This document shows positions 59,147-64,000 of a DNA stretch of 64,000 nucleotides, one piece after another. The notes beneath the pieces were generated by a model. The model searched no databases, was not told the origin of the DNA, and worked only from the letters and a program-made list of their open reading frames with translations. Positions within the stretch are counted from its first letter, which is position 1. Each line of letters begins with the position of its first letter. The position numbers were made by a program, and so were the translations under genes. Source of the stretch: Panicum virgatum (lineage: Eukaryota > Streptophyta > Magnoliopsida > Poales > Poaceae); contig NC_053153.1 of the NCBI RefSeq assembly GCF_016808335.1, positions 12,659,033 through 12,723,032 on the forward strand, in the 5' to 3' direction.

Positions 59147-60769
59147 ACCCCCATATGTACACCGATCATTACCAAACTTTGGATCCCATTTGGTCTCTGG
59201 CGACCTGTATGAATCAAAGCACGCGTTTCCGTTGTCAAAAAAAAGGAAAGAAAAACACGATTCAAGGCGTGTGTACGACCTGGACGGTAACGTGCCGGGG
59301 TGACTGATATTTTTTGTGCTGGCCTGATGCAGCTCAGCTGCTGGTTGTGCGCGCGCGAGTAGAGCTCTTGCCAGCAGGCTTCGAACCTGCCCGAGTTCAA
59401 GCGCAATCTGCGGGTGAGAAGAAAATCTTGTGCTGGGCGAGTGAGAATTACGTTCTTACTGAGGTTGTTAAGTAGCACGATTAAACTTCACAGTCAGGAG
59501 AGCATTCAATCGCTCAAGTCCAAGCATCCTGTGGAATGTGAGCAAATCTGTTTGGATGAGCTAAACTTAAGTGCCAAAATTTAGCACCTATTAGCACTAG
59601 TATCACTATTAAATTTTTTTGCCTTAGCTAAAATTTCGCTTACATTATTAACACTTGATCCAACATCCCATAGCCTTATTTAGGTTCGTGTGGTCACATC
59701 CTGAAGCCGCCGAGGTGTCGCTGCAATCTAAGCTTCGGACCTGGCAACTACTGGTCCACAATGCAAGCTGCAGCCAGCTCCACGAGCATCGCGATGGATA
59801 CGCTCATCTATCCGCGTCAAGGAGCAGCACGGCTCGAGGAGGTTCACTGCACCTGGACACACCCGTCGCCTTATCTGCAAACGGTGGTGCTGCGCGTGTG
59901 GTTGGCTGCCGGCGCATCACAGTTCGGTACTACTCCTACCAGTGTTCCCAAAGCCGCTTTCACATTCTCGTCTCGTGCAAAATGTGGGCGATGCTAACGG
60001 CAAAGGCCCAGCTAGTCGCGACCCCCACTCCACCAGTGTCCTGTCCCATCCCCAACATCCAGCATATTTTCATTAGAAAAGGAGAATGATCCAGCCCAAC
60101 AAACTGTAACAAACCTCTAGCTTGTTAACTGCCCACGGATGGTGAACACTGCAAAGGCTTTGTGCACGCCAAGATCAGACCTAGAGTGGCAGCCGGGGTC
60201 CCGAGCCGGCGGTTTCCGGCGGCCGGAGATGCGAGCTGGGACCGCCGAACGCCGGGGCCCCATTCGCCGGCCTGCACACCGCCCGTGTCTGTCTGTCGGG
60301 ACGCCGGACGCCGCTCTCGGACGTTCGCGGGGAATATATTCCGGCGAGGATGGGGCCGGCTGGACAGAACAGCAGCGTGCGGCCGCGCGCGGAAGGATGG
60401 GGATGGCGCGTACGTGGCTGGAACTCCTAGCGTGCAGAGCAGGAGCAGGACGCGGGCGACCGCAGATGGATCCTGTAGGCCACCACCGGGATCGCGTCGC
60501 CGGCCAGTTGGTACGTCGTGTCCGGCGGTCCGGTCAGTGGGGGAGCCCACCTATGCTCGTCTCGCTCACCAACCTCGGGCTCTGATGATGAAGAAAGCGC
60601 ACAGCTCCAGGTTGGTGCGCACTGTTGGGGTTGGTTTTGTGATGAGTCACTGAGTTTTGATGGAGCAGATCCTGTTCTGCTATTTTTGGTCCCCTGACTT
60701 CCGGCTTTCCTTCATGATAGGCTTTGCCAGCGCTGCGTATTTGACATCCGACATGCATTTCATGGCTTA
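59147..60769. other. Intergenic, with a MITE remnant
   Basis: Contains a partial relative of the 33641 MITE (59548-59680; CTGTTTGGATGAGCTAAAC and TTTAGCACCTATTAGCAC). A GC-rich open stretch at 60180-60600 shows no recognised domain. No gene supported. Confidence 0.45.
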
Positions 60770-61102
60770 GGGTGTGTTTAGATCACTTTGCATTTTTGTG
60801 TTTTTGGAAGGGAATTTTCAATATTTGAAGTATTAAATGTAGACTAATCACAAAAATAATTACAAATTTCGTCTGTAAACTACGAGACGAATCTAATGAG
60901 ACTAATTAATCTATCGTTAAAACATGTTTACTGTAGAATTGCTGTAGCAATTTAGTAATCACGTCGTAATTAGGCTCATTAGACTCGTCTCAGGATTTAC
61001 AGTCCATTTGTGTAATGCGATTTATTTTTTGACTACATTTAATACACCATGCAAATGATTTATAAAAATTTTGCATTTTGCGTTTTGGGATCAGACACGG
61101 CC
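60770..61102. mobile_element. Foldback MITE of the 46290 family
   Basis: 333 bp from GGGTGTGTTTAGATC to GATCAGACACGGCC, with a TTA duplication (60767-60769, 61103-61105). The interior has the inverted pair ACGAGACGAATCTAATGAG / CTCATTAGACTCGTCTC, as in the 46290 element. It lies about 290 bp beyond the stop codon of the downstream minus-strand gene. Confidence 0.8.
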
Positions 61103-61393
61103 TTAATTGGGGTCCGCAACGAAAAGATGAAAGAAACCTCTGTACTGTGGGGGACACCAGAGCTGGCAATCTGAGAACGAGCCGGGGCCAGGGATTGATA
61201 AAAAAACCAAAGAACCATTTTTTCTCTTTTATTAATGCTTCGGATAAGTAGTAGTAGTTCCTGTACAAACTCTGAGCTCTGAAGCACAAAATAAGGATGT
61301 GTTAATAATCTAGGCATCCCAATGCTCCCAATTTCCCCCCTTTTAACTTTGCTCCCTCCCCTCTCCCAATGAACTAGTGTAGCAGCAAGAATG

Positions 61394-63689
61394 CTATAGC
61401 GCCACCACCTGCTGCTGCGACGGGAGCCTCCCCTTGAGGAAGCCCCTGCACACCTTCTTCCACAGCTCCTTGTCCGGCTGCCGCACGTCGAAGCTCGCCT
61501 TCGCCACGTCCACCTGGCAGTCCTGCAGCAAGAGATTCCAGGCCGAGAACACTGATCAGCACCCGCACAATTTTTTCGTGTCTTTCAGAATTCTTGGTGT
61601 CACTGATGATGAACCAAGCCGCGAGCATGGACAAGCAGCAAAGCTTACCAGGATGAGGTTGCGCTGGAGGAGGCGGTCGGCGATGCTCATGAGGATGTCC
61701 TTGCTGTACTCGGGGTGGCCCTGGACGCCCATGACGCGGTCGCCGAGGCGGAACATCTCGACGCGGGTCTTGTCCGAGCGCGCCAGCACCTCCGCGTTGG
61801 GGGGCAGCTCCCACACCTCGTCCTGGTGGAACTCGATCACCGGCATGTGCACCGGCAGCTTCAGCGGCGCGAACAGCCTCGCCGCCGCCGCCGTCGGGTG
61901 GATGCAGCTCACCCCGATGTCCCAGCCCTTGGTCGACCGCCCCGTCCGCCCGCCCAGCGCACGGCACAGGATCTGCAGGTACCAGCAACAAACAACCACT
62001 TCGTAAGTTGTCAAGTTTAATAATCGGATGAAAAAACACACACATTTCATCACATTTATATATATTTGCACAGAAATTCTCTAATGTTTGTTGAAATGTA
62101 AAAAATCGAGCGAGCAGTTATGGGGGGTCAGAGGTACCGGCTAATGGACCCGGTCGCGCGTGACGGGAATAATCAAGCTGTCAGTTGGCTCTAAACGCGT
62201 TCCGATCAGGGGTCGCTGACGCCGGGCCGGCCATTAACAATGCCTGGGCAGGGGCCAGGTCGCGTCCGCCCACCGTCTCCCTCCTCGGATCCTTCCGGCG
62301 ACCGTACCGGACGAGTGAGCTCGACCGGCAGAGCCATGTGCGAGAGCGAGGACGCGGACAAGGCTGGCGGGCGTGACGGGAAGCATCGACCGGCACCTCC
62401 GGACAGCGCCGCGAAATCAGGGAGTTTAATTTGTATCTGATGGTGGGAGAGTCAGAGTCTGGCGACCGGCTCCAAGAACAATCCAACTCGAGGTTCTCCT
62501 TCTCCACCTGGAGAAACACCTCCGGCTCTTGGACCAAAGTAGGGACAGAGACCACATGGTAGCCGCAAGCCTAACGAGCAGGCCTCCGGCCCCTGGATTC
62601 CTCTTCTTCCAAAACGGCTTGGTCGTAACTAAGTGATGACACTCTCGTGCGCTGCCCCGATCTGAATGAAGCCTTGTTTAAAATGCGTTTCTTTTCCCCC
62701 AAATTTCAGTTTCGACATGAATCTCAAACTTTTTCTTGCATGTAGAAACACTCTTCTTTTTGAGTGGCAAGATTAGGGGAGGAGGATTCCTCATCACGTG
62801 GTCAAGGGTTTGCTGCCCATGCTCTGGAGGCATGATCTGGTTTGAAGAAAGGAAATTGTTAAGCCGCCTAGCACGGCGCACACACCCTTTGGATGATCGC
62901 GAGCCGGTACGCTAGTAGTAGCGTCATTTCAAAAGCAATCGGCCCGGCGAGAAGCGTCACGCCATTCGTGTTCCCCACCCTGGATCATTTTAAATTGCAG
63001 GTGTGGTTTGCGCGCCAAATGATACGGCTGCGTGCTAGGCAGAGGACGAGGGGAGATCTCGCAAAAAAATAAATAAATAAGAGGGGAAAAAAGAGAAGAG
63101 GGGAACCTTTTTGTTCGTGTGAGTGTGTCCATTGACCAACGACACCTGAGCTAACACGGCCACGTCACCCCCACGTGAACTCAGCGAGGCCAGGCTGGAG
63201 TCTTAACCTCTTTTTTTCTCTCTCTGATGAGATGGAGGCTTGTTAAGCTAGAGGAGCGGGCGGGAGTGGCACCTGGTGGCCGAAGCAGACGCCGAGGATG
63301 CGCTTGCCGGCGGCGTGGAGGCGCCGGATGAGGTCGACGAGCGCGAGGATCCAGGGCTCGTCGCCGTGCGCGTCGGCGCAGCTCCCGGAGATGACGAAGC
63401 CGTCGAAGGCGGCCGCCTCGGCGTCGGTAGGGAGCTCCCCGCGGGGCGCGCGGTAGACGCGCCACGCCTCGCCGTCCTCCTCCAGCAGCGCCCGGAACAC
63501 CTGGAAGTAGCCTCTGTACGCCTTGCGCACGTACTCCGAGTCCTCGCCGCACTGCAGCACCGCGTAGGACCCCGCCGAGGGCGCGGCCGCGGCGGCGGCG
63601 GGGGCGGCCGAGGTCCGGAGGAGGGCGGCCTCCACCGCGGCCGCGGCCTCGACGGCCGACGCGGCGTTCTCGAGCGGCCCCATTCCCAT
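61394..63689 (-). CDS. Gamma-glutamyl peptidase-like class-I glutamine amidotransferase
   Basis: Three coding exons (63273-63689, 61649-61972, 61394-61522), all joined in phase 0, give 289 aa. The GATase fold is recognisable: GSYAVLQCGEDSEYV, FDGFVISGSCADAHGDEPWI, the nucleophile motif ILGVCFGHQ (C135) ending exon 1, and the His/Glu pair in GVQGHPEYS (H225, E227). The triad is complete. The family (GGP type) hydrolyses the gamma-glutamyl bond of glutathione and glutathione conjugates in the cytosol. The N-terminus has an Ala-rich extension of about 40 residues (VEAAAAVEAALL). Intron 1 is 1.3 kb (61973-63272); open frames inside it are not supported. The first ATG (63689) has a second Met two codons later. 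Confidence 0.92.
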
Positions 63690-64000
63690 GGCTGGCGGCG
63701 GCGCGGTCTCCGGCCCGGGAATGGAGGGCGGGGATCGGGGGGCGGCTTGATTGATTCGCTTGCGGGGAGGGATGGTGGTGGTGGGGGGGAATGGCTGGAG
63801 GCGAGGGCCGCTATTTAAAGGAGGAGCTCCGCCGGTTTTCCCTCGGAAAAGAAAATGCGGTGCCTTTTTTCCGCTTTGCCACTCCCGATTTACGACAAAT
63901 TCAAATCCGGGCGGGGGGCGTGGAGTGAAGGTGGTACCGGCCTACCGGGCCACCGGCGATCTGCTGGTCCGCCGCTGATGCGGGTGGTTTTGGACTGCGT
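63690..64000. other. Promoter side of the GATase gene
   Basis: GC-rich leader region and, beyond the TATA-like box, mixed DNA to the window end. Nothing else recognised. Confidence 0.5.
63811..63820 (-). promoter_or_regulatory. TATA-like box of the GATase gene
   Basis: CTTTAAATAG on the minus strand, about 122 bp upstream of the ATG at 63689. It is a plausible TATA variant in otherwise GC-rich DNA. Confidence 0.5.

Noticed and set aside
59374..59390. tRNA T-arm-like hairpin on the minus strand (GCAGGTTCGAAGCCTGC)
   Set aside because: The T-arm is perfect, but no acceptor stem, D-arm or anticodon arm can be folded around it. At most it is a tRNA or SINE relic.
60139..60653. 148-163 aa plus-strand frames
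   Set aside because: GC-rich, overlapping frames on both strands, no recognised motif or splice structure.
61973..63272. Open frames within intron 1 of the GATase gene (for example 62181-62555)
   Set aside because: They lie between in-phase exons with good splice sites and have no recognisable domain.

Overview
This window is nuclear DNA from a grass, probably a panicoid. The evidence is spliced genes with GT-AG introns, GC-rich first exons, a Tat-lineage Ty3/gypsy element with an antisense gene, a grass-type Helitron, and many Stowaway and PIF/Harbinger (Tourist-like) MITEs. There is no operon, Shine-Dalgarno site or CRISPR array. Exon coordinates were built by hand from splice signals and reading-frame continuity.

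Layout. 1-0.98 kb is a CCGGTTTGACC-type repeat array whose orientation flips. 1.9-11 kb is a repeat-rich segment duplicated at 27-30.4 kb. It is broken by a 2.65-kb solo LTR (2515-5168, TSD GTATC), a SINE-like insert, and a 1.49-kb non-autonomous Helitron (8068-9559). Part of it recurs in inverted orientation at 10.2-11.0 kb. 11353-25593 is a complete but decayed Tat-type LTR retrotransposon with a 5-bp TSD (GTTAG). Its gag-pol carries stops and frameshifts, the RT active site is altered, and the integrase core is deleted. It also carries a spliced antisense gene with its own TATA-like box. 26520-27362 is a PIF/Harbinger-like element with GC-rich cargo.

Four host genes are convincing. (1) 30615-30896 (-): a 93-aa conserved plant protein, probably mitochondrial. 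(2) 34204-45437 (-): a CABIN1-like TPR protein in 21 coding exons, 1,948 aa, subunit of the HIRA-type histone chaperone complex. (3) 49175-51694 (+): a twin-CX9C (CHCH) mitochondrial protein of 139 aa. (4) 61394-63689 (-): a class-I glutamine amidotransferase of the gamma-glutamyl peptidase family, 289 aa. They are independent transcription units with no evident shared pathway, apart from two likely mitochondrial proteins.

Between them lie a TIR-flanked composite holding a hAT transposase remnant and the promoter plus N-terminus of a subtilase (31.3-33.2 kb), a MITE cluster (46.3-48.6 kb), and a stretch of exon-like minus-strand pieces I do not recognise (53-56.5 kb). The most unusual observations are an apparent 29-bp intron and a GC-AG intron in the CABIN1-like gene, the antisense gene within the Tat element, the two interleaved palindrome families in the solo LTR, and the three-copy direct/inverted duplication. 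I found no clear candidate for a wholly new biological system.
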